This document shows, piece after piece, positions 37,015-48,190 of a stretch of 64,000 nucleotides of DNA. The stretch's first letter is position 1; each line of letters opens with the position of its first letter. Both the position numbers and the translations under genes were made by a program. Origin of the DNA: Hedera helix (lineage: Eukaryota; Streptophyta; Magnoliopsida; Apiales; Araliaceae). The notes under the pieces were generated by a model that was given only the letters and a program-made list of their open reading frames with translations, had not been told where the DNA came from and did no database searches. The stretch is taken from assembly GCA_947179155.2 (NCBI GenBank), contig OX359266.1:47730039-47794038 (forward strand), given 5' to 3'.

Positions 37015-38210
37015 CACTACAAGAAAATAGGTTATCAGCGACCGTAGTTCGTAGTCGTTACTGTTCTTATTAGCGACCGACTGTAGAGACTGTTACTGAA
37101 ATTGGTCGTAATATTAAAAGCGACCCATATTCGGTTGTTGTTATAATTTTACCGCAAAAAATTTTGGTACGTTCTTTGGCGTGTATATTTTCTGCGACGA
37201 AAACCTATCTGTGACAGGAAGTCAGTCGCTAATACAGCCATGTCAGTTATATCAGTGACCGCATGCAGTTGCCGATAGTTGTCGCTGATGAAAAAAAGTC
37301 TGACCGTTTCAACGACCACAATCGGTTGCTGATGTATTTAAAACATTTCAGGACGCAAAAGCTCGACAGAGTTACAAAAGAAGAGAAAGTGAGAAGAAGA
37401 GAGCAGCCGCCATCACTACTGACCACCACTAGTTGGACCCACAGGTTTAAAGTATATATATTTTCCTTTTATTAAATTCGGTTTATAGTTTTTCATGCTA
37501 CTGAATATTTGTGCAAGGTTGTCCAGAGAAGCTTAAAAAGCACTAAAAAAGTACTCATTATCAGGTGCAATTCTCCTCAATCTCCTTAATTTTCATATAT
37601 CAATAAAGTGTTTTGCCTACTTCATTCTTTTGGTAATAGTTTATGTCAGTAAACAGTTTTTCCCTCATATTTTTGCATTCGTGTATTACTACATGACATC
37701 CTTAGTGCTGCAAACTCAATTTCTTGGTAGCTGTATATATGTATATGCTTAAACTTTCATGGTTACGTTTTAGATATGAAATGATGGACTTGTTTGTGTT
37801 TTGATTTTAGCATTTTGGCATCTAACTTTAGGTTTGAATTAAGCTCATTATTGTTCGTGAATGGTGTTGGTGGTTTACTGTTTTGAGCCAAAAGTTAGAC
37901 TTGTTGCTACTATTTAATTTGTCACTACAACTTTTTATTAATTCATGCTTGTGAATGCTTCTCTATCAACACCAGACTTTCTATCATTGTATGTGAAATT
38001 TGTTATTGAGACTGAGATTGTAGTAAATTAAACGAAAAAAGGGCATGACATGTGGCACTTAAATGTAATTTAAAATAAAATAAAATAATACAATGTAAAA
38101 TAAAATAATTTAAAATAAAATACAATAAATATGATATAATTTAGAATAAAATTAATATGATATAATTTAAAATAAAATAAAATAAATCTGATATAATTTA
38201 AAATAAAATT

Positions 38211-38628
38211 AATATGATATAATTAAAAATAAAATAAAATAATTTAATTTTAAATATCATATGATATTTTATACAATAATATAATTTAATAAAAATAAAA
38301 TGAAAGAAAAAAATTTAAAAATAAAAATAATATAATATGATATAATTAAAAATAAAATAAAATAAAATAATTTAATTTAATTTTAAATTACATAGGATAT
38401 TTGATACAATAATATAATTTAATAAAATTCAAATGAAAGAAACAATAAAAAATACAAATAATATAATATGATTTAATTAAAAATATAATATAATTAAAGA
38501 TAAAATAAAATAATATAAAATAAAATAATCTAATCTAATTTTAAATATCATATGATATTTGATACAATAATATAATATAATAAAAATACAATGAAATAAA
38601 AAATAAAAAAAATACAAATAATATAACA
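38211..38628. repeat. Three imperfect AT-rich tandem repeats inside the CACTA element
   Basis: Units of roughly 120-165 bases start near 38211, 38332 and 38461. Each carries ATATGAT(A/T)TAATTAAAAATA, then TTTTAAAT.(T)CATA.GATATTT, then ATACAATAATATAAT. Confidence 0.7.
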
Positions 38629-38756
38629 TGTACCAGATTCTCATATTCGTTAAGAGTGTTACATCTATAAGATCATATTCAGCTTAGAAACCCGTTTAAA
38701 TTATATCATGACATAGACTTCATTATAACGTTTGAGTTCGGGCAATCTCGGACGAA

Positions 38757-39300
38757 TTAGTGCATGTCTTCCCCGCATTTGTAACAACCACCTCCGCCGC
38801 CACTACCATTTTTTCCACCACAACCACCCTGGTAGAATTTATTTGTAAGATGCCCAGTCTCACCACACTTGTAGCAAGCGTTTTCACAGCCACCTCCTCC
38901 GTAGCCGCCGCCACCACCATCGTATCTACTGCCGACACCATATTGTCCATGAAAGGAAGCCAAATTAGTGGATTAAAAGATAAAATTAAATTTATTGGAA
39001 AAAATTTCACATAAAGACCAATTCCTCTTTTTTCATGTGGAAATTCTTTCAATAAATTCAGTTTTCTCTCTTAATCCACTAATTAATTTGACTTCCTTTT
39101 CAAGACTGATATGGTGGTGGCGGCGGTGGTGGTAGCGGATATAGAGGAGGTGTTGGTGGAAACGCTTGCTACAAGTGTGGTGACACTAAGCATATTGCGT
39201 ATGAATGCTACCATGGTGATCGCGGAGGTGGTGGCGGTGGACGACGCACATGCAACAATAATACAGACACTTTTTTGGCAAAAGTGCGCTGTCTGAACAA
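38757..39300. pseudogene. Inverted pair of Gly-rich CCHC zinc-knuckle gene fragments
   Basis: Minus strand (38963-38757): Gly-rich repeats with a knuckle CYKCGETGHLTNKF, where the last Cys has become Phe, and then a second knuckle start CYKCGED. Plus strand (about 39100-39300): Gly-rich repeats with an intact knuckle CYKCGDTKHIAYEC (CX2CX4HX4C). The DNA between them is also palindromic: GGATTAAAAGATAAAATTAA in one arm pairs with a near-complement around 39045-39095. The fragments resemble the C-terminal part of plant cold-shock/glycine-rich CCHC proteins. Neither arm has a start codon and complete domain set, so this looks like captured host sequence that was duplicated head to head. Confidence 0.75.
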
Positions 39301-39419
39301 AAGACAACGTGAACAAATAACGACAAAAACCCCTGCATAAATGCATAAATTGACCATCTAGGAAACGCTAAGCAGTACATGTATGAGTACTGCCCCTAGT
39401 GGTATGTGCAACCCATATG

Positions 39420-40290
39420 GGCTGACATGTGTGAGGAGTGAAATTCTGAGAGTTGGGCTAAGCGACGCAGGACTACCGCTATGAACAGAGCCTCATGTGC
39501 ACTTAAAGGCGACAAGGAAAAGGCACATATAGGGGTGACAGTATCTCACAGTTGCAACATATTGCTGCCAGGGTACGTATTTTGCAAAGTATTTTTTTAT
39601 TTTATGTTTACAGTCATGATTTTAGTATGAGAGCATGTGATTAATATATATACAAATGCATGGATTCCAAGTTATATTTATAGGAGGCTACGTCCAAGGG
39701 TTAGCCTATGCATTGGTTGGATGTGTATGTGGCCACCTGCGATGGTATGCTTGAGACTTTCCAGATACGTGTAAGTTTTTATAACTCGATATGTTATTTG
39801 TAATTTTTAACATCAGTCATTCTTTAGTGTAATTAATTATTTATAACCTATTTAGTTTTTAACCTGATGACAAGATATTTATAACGCATTACTGGACCAA
39901 TGTTATCATGCTGGCACTCTGCGACCGCCGATAGATCAAGAATTATAGGATATGGCGTCAGTTGTGAAGAAAAATTACGTCAAAGGCCAAGGACAACGAC
40001 TGACTATCAATGGCATAGGCAGTTCTGCTACCCAGTCTACTCAGTCATCAGGTCACGCTCTCACGCCGCATACTACTGCTAATTATGTCAGAGCAATATA
40101 TTGAGATCATAATCTTCTTCGTACATTGGGCGCACAACTGCAGTCTCTTGATCCTAATGAGTTAGCAGATGCAGTGACGATTGCAGCACAACAGCAGGAT
40201 GACTCTGAGGTAATCTCAGTACAATCAAATTAATCACTTATGTATATACTATATATTTAATATGTTTTATTCTTTTGTTACAGGCTCGTT
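39420..40290 (+). pseudogene. Decayed reading frames in the CACTA element, possibly transposon-encoded
   Basis: Several short plus-strand frames look protein-like, for example AKRRRTTAMNRASCALKGDK near 39460, KNYVKGQGQRLTINGIGSS near 39970 and LRTLGAQLQSLDPNELADAV near 40110. Stops and frameshifts separate them. Their position in a CACTA element suggests remnants of an En/Spm accessory protein, but I cannot match motifs with certainty. Confidence 0.3.
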
Positions 40291-40814
40291 TGGACGATTA
40301 TGCCTGAAGACATATTTGTATTCTTCTCTTCATCCTTTTCTACCTTTGTATTGTATTTATTTTTTTAACGACAGTATGCATGGATGTTTATATTGTCATG
40401 ACATTTGTGTATAGATTTTACGTTATATTTCAATTTGAATGGATTGTATTATATATTTTTAGATATAATTAATGAATTAGTTGATATTATGAATGTGTGT
40501 TTGAGTTACTTTATATATATGAACTGTTGTGTGTAAAGATATAACGCAGGTACAAACAGGTACAAATTTTTTTGGGAAATCCATAAAAAAGACAAAAAAA
40601 AAATTATTATTTAATATTAGCGACCGTGTGCAGTCGCTAATAGCTTTCAGCGATCGCATGTCGTCGCTAAAACCATTAGCGACTAAAAAAAAGCAATTTT
40701 TTTTTAAAAAATATTTAATATCAGCGACCGTACGCAGTCGCTTATATCTTTCAGCGATGCCGCATTAGCGATTGTCTGCCATCGCTGACACCATTAGCGA
40801 CCGATACTATTTTT

Positions 40815-41858
40815 TCGACAAAATGATCTTCTTGGGAGTGAAATTGAGGAATTCAATATCTCCATTGGCTCTTCCTTGTGACCATTTCTCAGTTTAAGTT
40901 GTCTTTTGCCAAATGTTGAAGTGTCGATTAAATTTGCATGGATGGCCGACTTTAACTTCTCTGTTTCTCTCATTGTACATGCCCCCACATCTTGGCATTC
41001 TTCAAACCAGGGCCTCCTTCCATTTTCTTTATTGGTTGATCCTTCCAGTATTAGATTATTTCTTCTCTCCTGGAAAAGGAAAACAATATTCTTTGAGGAA
41101 AATTAAGGTGCAGTGGAGAAGAAAGTTGAAAGCTTTGTGGTTATGAAACAGCAGCAGATTGAATCTAATTTGTTTGGTTCCTAGTTCTTGTTTCGCAACA
41201 GTAATGAATGCTATAATCAGTCGTAATGAATATGAAGTTTTACTCGGTGGGAGAAGGAGTATTTCTTCATTCGGTCTCTTCTTGTGATTTCCCCTTGCCT
41301 TTGTAACCATGAGAATTCCGTATCTTCCTTTGAAAAGAAGCTGTAATCCCAGTTCTTGTTAATCTTGCATCCGAGCTGCAATTAACCAAACACTTAATTC
41401 AACTCGTGTATGTGCTTTTGGCTCCTACAAATATCTAACACCATCCAAAACATTAATACATAACATAATTTTGTGATAAATAAGATTCCTTACCTTGTTG
41501 TCCTTGTCTTCTAACATTTTTTTGGGCCTAAAAAACTGTTTTTCTTCTGCATATATACAGCTTCAGCTGCAGCATGCGCAGCAGTAACTGCAGCTTCAGC
41601 TGCAGCAGCTGTTGCAATGGCAACAGCCACAGCATGCTTTCTCTGCTCTCTGTTGCTTCCCTCAAAGTTCTTTCTGGCACTGAAATTGCAGGATATTGTT
41701 TAGTTTTTAGCCTTCCAAAGACCCATTTCCATCTCTTAGATTTCTGAAGACATAACAAATAGTATCAGAAAATTTTTAGTACACAATTCATCAAATGCTC
41801 ACTTATCACTGGAAAACTGAAACTCCTTTTCTTTCCCATTGAGAACTATACAGTGGCC
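40815..41858 (-). pseudogene. IQ67-domain pseudogene of unit B
   Basis: A copy of 15112-16591 with multiple breaks. The C-terminal 90 or so codons, including the DUF4005-like block, are lost at the CACTA junction. Most of exon 3 and the IQ-motif half of exon 2 are deleted, joining at a shared CAGCTT word near 41560. One base is missing at CTCTGCTCTCTG (about 41650), shifting the frame. Exon 1 is largely deleted, leaving CTCCTTTTCTTTCCCATTG at 41823-41841. The calmodulin-binding motifs are gone, so no functional IQD can be produced. Confidence 0.9.
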
Positions 41859-41949
41859 AAGGTCACCTTAAAGCAGCCATTAATCAAATCTTAATATCAA
41901 TTGAAAAAGATTATACATACATACATACATACATATATATATATATATA

Positions 41950-42138
41950 GGAAAATTTTCAAAAGCGAACTTTAAAAAGCGAACTAAAGACGAACCGTCG
42001 TCTTTGGTATCTATGGCGACGGTTCAACCCGTCGTCATAGAGTGCATGGTTATGGCGACGGGTCGAACCGTCGCCATAGATACCAAAGACGACGGTTCGT
42101 CTGTGGTTCGCTTTTTAAGGTTCGCTGGAGAAGGGGAC
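41950..42138. mobile_element. Hairpin MITE with near-perfect arms
   Basis: The left arm from 41964 (AGCGAAC, then AAAAAGCGAACTAAAGACG) is mirrored by the right arm ending at 42126. About 60 bases pair almost without mismatch, and inner words (AACCCGTCGTCATA / TATGGCGACGGGTC) extend the stem. It sits inside the TA array that is uninterrupted at the same place in unit A (16670-16726), so it inserted after duplication. It has no coding capacity. Confidence 0.9.
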
Positions 42139-44167
42139 TATATATATATACTGATTAAAGTTCAAGGCACCCTGAAGAAAATATGGAAAAAAATTGATCA
42201 AATTTCTAGAGAAACATCCCGGGAACTTGAAAAATTAGGACTAAACGAATGACTATTTATGAATCTCTATCCATACATTCAAAATAAATTTGATTCACAA
42301 TATTAACCAGAATCAAGGGGTAATTTTTTTAATTAAATGATGATACTATACCATAAATAGTATTTCATCAAACCATAATTGTTTAACCGAATAATGATAT
42401 TTTATTAATAGTGTATAAGGATAATAAGACGTACCTTAAAGTAGGCTCATATGAAACTGAAAAAGAAAAAGAAAGGCACCCCATCATGTAAATACACAAA
42501 ATATTTCATCATATGTTCACGAGAACACCCAAAACCCATTGAAACTGTAATAATATGATGGTGTTCTAAGTGGATTTTTCTTTCAATCTCTGTTTTTGGG
42601 TGCAAATCATTTGCTCAGTGGGAGTGAGAGAAAGCAACTGTAAGGAGAAAAAATTAAAGGGCTAAAAATTTGATCTTTAAACAGAGAGATACAAACTTTA
42701 TAGTGACTAATGAGCAAGTCTGTGCCATCATTAAGCGGGTCCTCTTTCTTTGCCTCTTCCACTCTTCTCTAACTGTCATTTTCACAACTATCACTGACCA
42801 CTTCAAATGTCTTTAACAGATTTACTGAAATGACCTCCTATAGAACTATCTCATTCATTTAGATTAAATTGTAGTTAAGATAACAGTCAAATTAGATATT
42901 TGCCATTAAATGATTTTTTTTTTGGGACATCATAATTTTTTTGGCATAATATCTCAATAATTCTGTACCTTTTGCTTAATTATAACTACATATTTAATGG
43001 TCTTTCTTTTCATCTTTTACCCAACTCTGGCATTTATTAGAGAGTATCTACAGTTTTATCCGAATTCAAATCCACCACATAATGCATCAAGAAAGTACTC
43101 AATTCACCAACCCCATTTCAAATGTACCAAGAAACTTAATTATGAATGCCAAGAAAATGCACCCGTTTGACCGAAACTTGGAATAGATTGGAAAGCTAAG
43201 ATCTTTTTCTATGTAAATTAATTATTTGTGCACAAAATTTCATGGTATGGTAGGGTCTAGAAAAGAAGATTAGTTTCACTTCCTTTTCTCAAGCCATGTG
43301 CTTTGAGTTCATAATTTGTGCAAGTAGTAATGTATAGTTTGGATATTCTATATCCATCTCCTTTCTAAATTTCCAATCATCCCCAAACAGAAAGAGGTCC
43401 TAGAAATATGGGTAGTCCCCCCCAGAGGCTCTGGCCTCCCTCATCAAGAGAGTTGGAGAGAAGGCATAAAGTGGCTTTCGTATTTTGAGCTAGTTTTTTT
43501 TTCTGTTTTGTTTGTATGAATAATAAATATAAAATGACAAAATATAATTAAATTATTTATTAAAGAAATAAAATAAAATAAAATTTTAATATTTCTAAAT
43601 TTTGCAAATGGATCTCTTCTGTGGAAAGAGGGGTTGTATTTAATGATCCAACACGAGTTATCAACTAAAAAGAGACTTGCTGTTTCTTTTTTTCTTGGAA
43701 CAAAAATACTCTCTTTTGGTAGTTATGTTGTAATACATTGTTGTTTTGTGCAGACAAAGTTTGAAATTTGAACAAGCTTATTATGTTTAGTTTGACTTGT
43801 TATGTAAGACCAGACCAACTAATGGGCAAGTCGTTAAAAGTCTCTATCCTCTTGCTTCCTTGTTGATAAAGAAACAGAGCTTCATCTCAATGTACCCTGT
43901 CCCAAAAACAGAGTAGCATTTTCAATGAAAATTACAAAAAAAAGCAGGACATTTTTTCCTCCAGGTGGGGGATTTTACAATACAATAAAGAAAATGCAAA
44001 ATTTACAATATAATTTTAAAACAATAATTTTTCCCAGATTAATCATGAAATGTCATAAAATACCCTGCCAGATTATAGTATCAAATTATGACGACGACAA
44101 CTTTGGTGCAGGTCTCCATTCAAGGTAGGAATCCTCACGTTGTAGACTTTCCATACTAATAGAATTA
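42139..44167. other. Former IQ67 upstream region, unit B
   Basis: Collinear with 16727-18633 and then, after a 2.68-kb gap relative to unit A, with 21313-21400. The junction is at about 44075 (CCTGCCAGA|TTATAGTATC). No coding region. Confidence 0.6.
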
Positions 44168-44409
44168 GGTGCTGTTTATTTGTGTCTTAATAGCTCTTAA
44201 TGGACAACCTCTTAATCGCTAAGAGGAACAAAGTTGTTTGTTTTTTTTTTTGTTACATCTGAATGCCTCTAAATGGTTGAGATACAAAATCAAATCTAAA
44301 CCATTAAGAGGAGCATCTTAATGAACTTGGACAAAAATATCCTCTTCAATATTAACAAATTCCTTTTATATCCAACACTCAATATTATTATTATTATTAT
44401 AATAATAAA

Positions 44410-44442
<33 letters not shown>

Positions 44443-44727
44443 GATTATTATTATTATAATTATTATTATCATAATTTTTATTATAATTATAATAATAATA
44501 ATAATAATAATATTTATTATTATTATTAGTACTATTTTTAATATAATTATTATTATTTTTATAATAATAATTATTATTATTATTATAATTAATATTATTA
44601 TTACTATAATTATTATTATTAATTATAATTATTATTAGTATAATTATTATTGTAATAATTATTATTTTTATTATTATTAATATTATAATAATAATAATTA
44701 TTATTATTAGTATTATTATTAGCATTA

Positions 44728-44811
<84 letters not shown>

Positions 44812-44869
44812 TAATTATGATTATTATTATTATTATTATAATTATGATTATTATTATTATTATTATTAT

Positions 44870-44901
<32 letters not shown>

Positions 44902-45463
44902 CTATTTTTAATATAATTATTATTATTTTTATAATAATAATAATTATTATAATTAATATTATTATTACTATAATTATTATTATTAATTATAATTATTATT
45001 AGTATAATTATTATTATAATAATAATTATTTTTATTAATATTAATATAATAATTATTAATAATAATAATAATTATAGTAATAATAATTATTATTAATAAT
45101 AATTATAATTATTATAATTAATATTATTATTACTATAATTATTATTATTAATTATAATTATTATTAGTATAATTATTATTATTATAATTATTATTATTTT
45201 TATTAATATTAATATTATAATAATTATTATTATTATTATAATAATTATAATTATGATTATTATTATTATTATAATTATTATTATCATAATTTTTATTATA
45301 ATAATTATTATTATTAGTATTATTATTAGCACTATCATTAATATTATAATTATTATTTTTATAATAATAATAATTATTATTTTTATAATAATTATTATTA
45401 TTATAATTAATATTATTATTATTATTATAATTATTATTAATAATTATAATTATTATTAGTATA

Positions 45464-45511
<48 letters not shown>

Positions 45512-45683
45512 ATGTTCAACTGTTCATAGGGTTAAAATGGTAAAATACTGTTATTCAGACATCTGAAAAAATTGATTATCAAACAACATTTTTTCATTCA
45601 GATACAATTCTATTCAGATGCTCTATATTATTCAGATGTCTAAATTATTCAGATCTTAATACAGAATTTTATCAAACAGCACC
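44168..45683. mobile_element. Tourist-type (PIF/Harbinger) element carrying a giant ATT array
   Basis: The terminal inverted repeats are GGTGCTGTTTATTTG and (inverted) GGTGCTGTTTGATAAAAT. The 3-base target duplication TTA is at 44165-44167 and 45684-45686. The empty site, a single TTA, is at 21400-21402 in unit A. Subterminal sequence includes ATTCAGA-type words. The middle is almost entirely ATT-type repeat (44382-45512). No transposase is encoded. It splits the possible exon described at 21321-21566. Confidence 0.9.
44382..45512. repeat. 1.13-kb imperfect ATT/TAA trinucleotide array
   Basis: Nearly pure ATT/TTA/AAT units switch between strands (ATT to AAT), with a short (AGT)n block at about 44872-44900 and longer imperfect higher-order repeats. 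For example, an AATTAATATTATTATTACTA-type word recurs near 44587, 44953 and 45117. Long open frames of Ile, Asn and Tyr on both strands are repeat translations, not genes. Confidence 0.95.
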
Positions 45684-45686
45684 TTA

Positions 45687-46432
45687 AGGTGCTTCATAGG
45701 GGCACACAACACTTCTGAAACATAATTGGTTCCAGCAGTCGATGTCTTCCTGAGTTAACAAATAACATCACAGAAGTGCAAAATGTGTCCAAAGAAATTG
45801 CACCAAAATCAAGTCCTGAAATTGGATCCATATATAGACACACCCAATGCATCCCTCTTATAATATCATATAATCAAATAAGCTACAGATTATTTGCTTA
45901 GTTCCTTCAAAAGGAGATATGCATACTACAAAAGATCAAAGTCAAGCCAAGAGTCAAAATGGGTGTCCACAACCCGAATCCAATCCATTCTGAAAACCGG
46001 TCATGAGTCCAAGCAAATACATACAAGTAATCATATGATGATATATACACACACAGTAGACATGACCTTAATTTACTGAATTCACATCCTGTTTTGTAGC
46101 CCAATAGCTCCACGCGACAGTCTGTCCGGCCGCCAAAATGAACGGGACCTTGTCATTGCTGCATCGGAAGAGCAAAGATTAATAGTTTCTTCTTGTATAA
46201 AGATGGCTCAGCTGGAAGTAATTATTTGGTGGTCCCGAAACACTGCTACGTGGTGTCTCAGGACCAATCATATCTTTTCCTTTTAGTGAATTCAGAGTTA
46301 TAAATAGTAAAACATTATTGAAATGAGAAGATGTGATTGGTTTGGGACACCATGTGACGATATCCCAAGACCAATGAATAATTTTTTGTTAGCTAGGGCC
46401 TAGGTGGTTTTAGAGGAATAAAATTCATAATT
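45687..46432. other. Right end of unit B
   Basis: Collinear with 21403-22622, including the remainder of the possible exon and, at 46219-46386, the counterpart of the foldback MITE at 22433. About 130 bases present at 21640-22200 in unit A are partly missing here. No functional gene is apparent. Confidence 0.5.
46219..46386. mobile_element. Foldback MITE, unit B copy
   Basis: ATTATTTGGTGGTCCCGAA at the left pairs with the complement of GACCAATGAATAATTTT at the right, and further inner words pair too (GGACCAATCATATC / GATGTGATTGGTTT). Confidence 0.7.
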
Positions 46433-46589
46433 TTGTTTTTGTTTTTGATTTTTTCTTCGAAAAAAACATCTGTGAACGAGGAAAAAAGTGTCCGTCATGT
46501 ACCTTCTAAATGTATATCTTTCAGCCATATATGTTAAGTCTGGCTATATATATTGCAATAATTTTTTTTGTCCAATTATAATTACAAAA

Positions 46590-46960
46590 TTTATTAAGAT
46601 ATGTGATTGAATAAAATTATAAAATATTGTCAATATTTATATCAATTTTTTTATTGACAGTTACGTGAATAAGTATTAATGATAAAAAAATTTATAGAGA
46701 TGTGTGATAAATGAGATCCTCTTATAATTTGTGAGTAAATTTAGTGGTAACCTTTTTGCAGAAATATGTGATAATTTGATGGAATTATAAGAGGGTATAT
46801 ATTGTTAATGTTTTAGTCGATTTTTTGATCATCAGTTATGTGGATAAATATTAGTGCTAATCTTTTATTGTAGATATGCATGATAAATGAGACCTTCTTA
46901 TTATTTGTGAATAAGTTTAGTGATAACTTTTTTTTTATAGAAATGTGGGATACTCTTATA
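46590..46960. repeat. Degenerate tandem repeat of about 176 bp
   Basis: ACAGTTACGTGAATAAGTAT (46659) recurs as TCAGTTATGTGGATAAATAT (about 46835). The following ATGTGTGATAAATGAGA.C.T and TTTGTGA.TAA.TTTAGTG words recur at the same spacing. Confidence 0.6.
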
Positions 46961-48147
46961 ATTTTATCTAATAACATGTATTAATAAATTTCACCATTAT
47001 AATTCGAGATAAACTTGTCGCAATATATAGCAATACTTTATATGTTAATTATTATTTTTTAAAAAAGAAAAAAGAGTCTTGTTTTCTTTGATGATATTTT
47101 TAATTTATTGTTATAATTTTATTATTATACTATTATTAATAAATAACTAATAAAAATTTATTTATATGAAAAATAAGTTTGAGCGTGTATATTTGAGTTG
47201 GACAAATCGAGAACGAACGAGGTCGTGGTTGAGAAATTTCGTGAAATACCAGACTTTACTTTAGCCCTATAAAGTTTTAAATTTTATTTCCAGACACGCC
47301 TTATTAAGGATCGGGCTTCAGCGAATTATTTTTACCAATTACTGTATATTAGCCCAAGACAAGATATTCAATTTTTACAGTTCAAAGTCGTCTTATGAAT
47401 TTTCACAATTTGGCCATCTTATACAATTATTTGAATTCTCTATGAGGTATGGAGGTTATCTTTTTCTGTGTAAAATGTATAATTTATAATGCATATACAA
47501 TTATGCGTTGCCATATTTGTGGTGGAAAAATAAACTCATTACTAGAAATGTCATTTCCTTTTCTTTACGGACAAATGCCAATTAAAAAGGACCCATGTAT
47601 TGTATTGTGTCTTAAAAAAATTCATATTATTTTAAAATCAGTTGGGACAATAAATAGCAAGTATTATCAAGCATATATTAAACCTTTAATTCTACTGATT
47701 TACTTTGGTAACTTTGGCCACATACATCCTTTTTAGTTATTATTACATATATGACACAATTTTGCTACATCTCATGTATCATTTCATCTCATCTGATGTT
47801 TACTGACTGCTGTTACGATTGATTATTTTCCTGATTATCTATTATTCTATTTTAAATTATTTATATTATAATTTCTTTATCATTTATAACAATTTATAAT
47901 TTTAACATATTTTAATAAATTAAACCGTTTGATAAAAAAAAATTAATGACAGATTAAACACATCTTTACCAAGAGTCGCTATCGGTGGGAAATCTTAGGT
48001 TGAGCCCTTCATGTCTGTTGGACAACTGGAACAATTCGGTCATAATATTCAACTTCGACTGATGAATCAAATGGTAGGAGTATAATATGTCTCTCAATGA
48101 CATACGTAACATTTCGATAAAGTTTCAGAGTTTGTCACATATCTTAA

Positions 48148-48190
48148 TCTATATATAAAGCGGGAGTACCTCACCTGGTCCCCTTGGTTA
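48148..48190 (+). mobile_element. Possible Helitron 5' terminus
   Basis: TCTATATATAAAGCGGGAGT preceded by A resembles the 5' ends of plant Helitrons (TC followed by TATA...AAAGC.G.AGT). I could not find a convincing 3' hairpin with CTRR followed by T downstream, so the element length is unknown. Confidence 0.35.

Larger units (their letters stand above)
37015..40814. mobile_element. CACTA (En/Spm-type) transposon, right end missing
   Basis: The left terminus CACTACAAGAAAATAGG is the standard plant CACTA end. Subterminal repeats of the type AGCGACCG...CAGTCGCTAA occur in both orientations at 37030-37340 and again at 40615-40805. The right terminus (a TTTTCTTGTAGTG-type sequence) is absent. 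After CCGATACTATTTTT the sequence joins the IQ67 pseudogene at about 40815, so a deletion removed the end together with the tail of that gene. No intact transposase is present. The cargo includes an inverted pair of zinc-knuckle fragments and AT-rich tandem repeats. Confidence 0.85.
23772..46432. repeat. Tandem segmental duplication, unit B
   Basis: This 22.7-kb partner of 3061-22622 has the same order and orientation. Compared with unit A it lacks the equivalents of 14660-15111 and 18634-21312. It has gained a hAT-type element (28368-29055), a Copia plus CACTA block (about 35867-40814), a hairpin MITE (41950-42138) and a Tourist-type element with an ATT array (44168-45683). Its glucanase is intact, and its RECA3 and IQ67 copies are not. 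Confidence 0.9.

Noticed and set aside
38211..38628. Repeats with regular spacing resembling a CRISPR-like array
   Set aside because: The units are long, degenerate, AT-only and adjacent without unique spacers, and lie in a plant CACTA element.
42004..42252. 82-codon frame starting MVSMATVQPVV
   Set aside because: It covers the hairpin MITE and flanking non-coding DNA; the sequence is explained by the inverted repeat.
44321..45519. Several long Ile/Asn/Tyr open frames on both strands
   Set aside because: They are translations of the ATT-type microsatellite in all frames, not genes.
47449..47736. 95-codon plus-strand frame in the intergenic span
   Set aside because: No family resemblance, AT-driven composition, no splice or promoter context.
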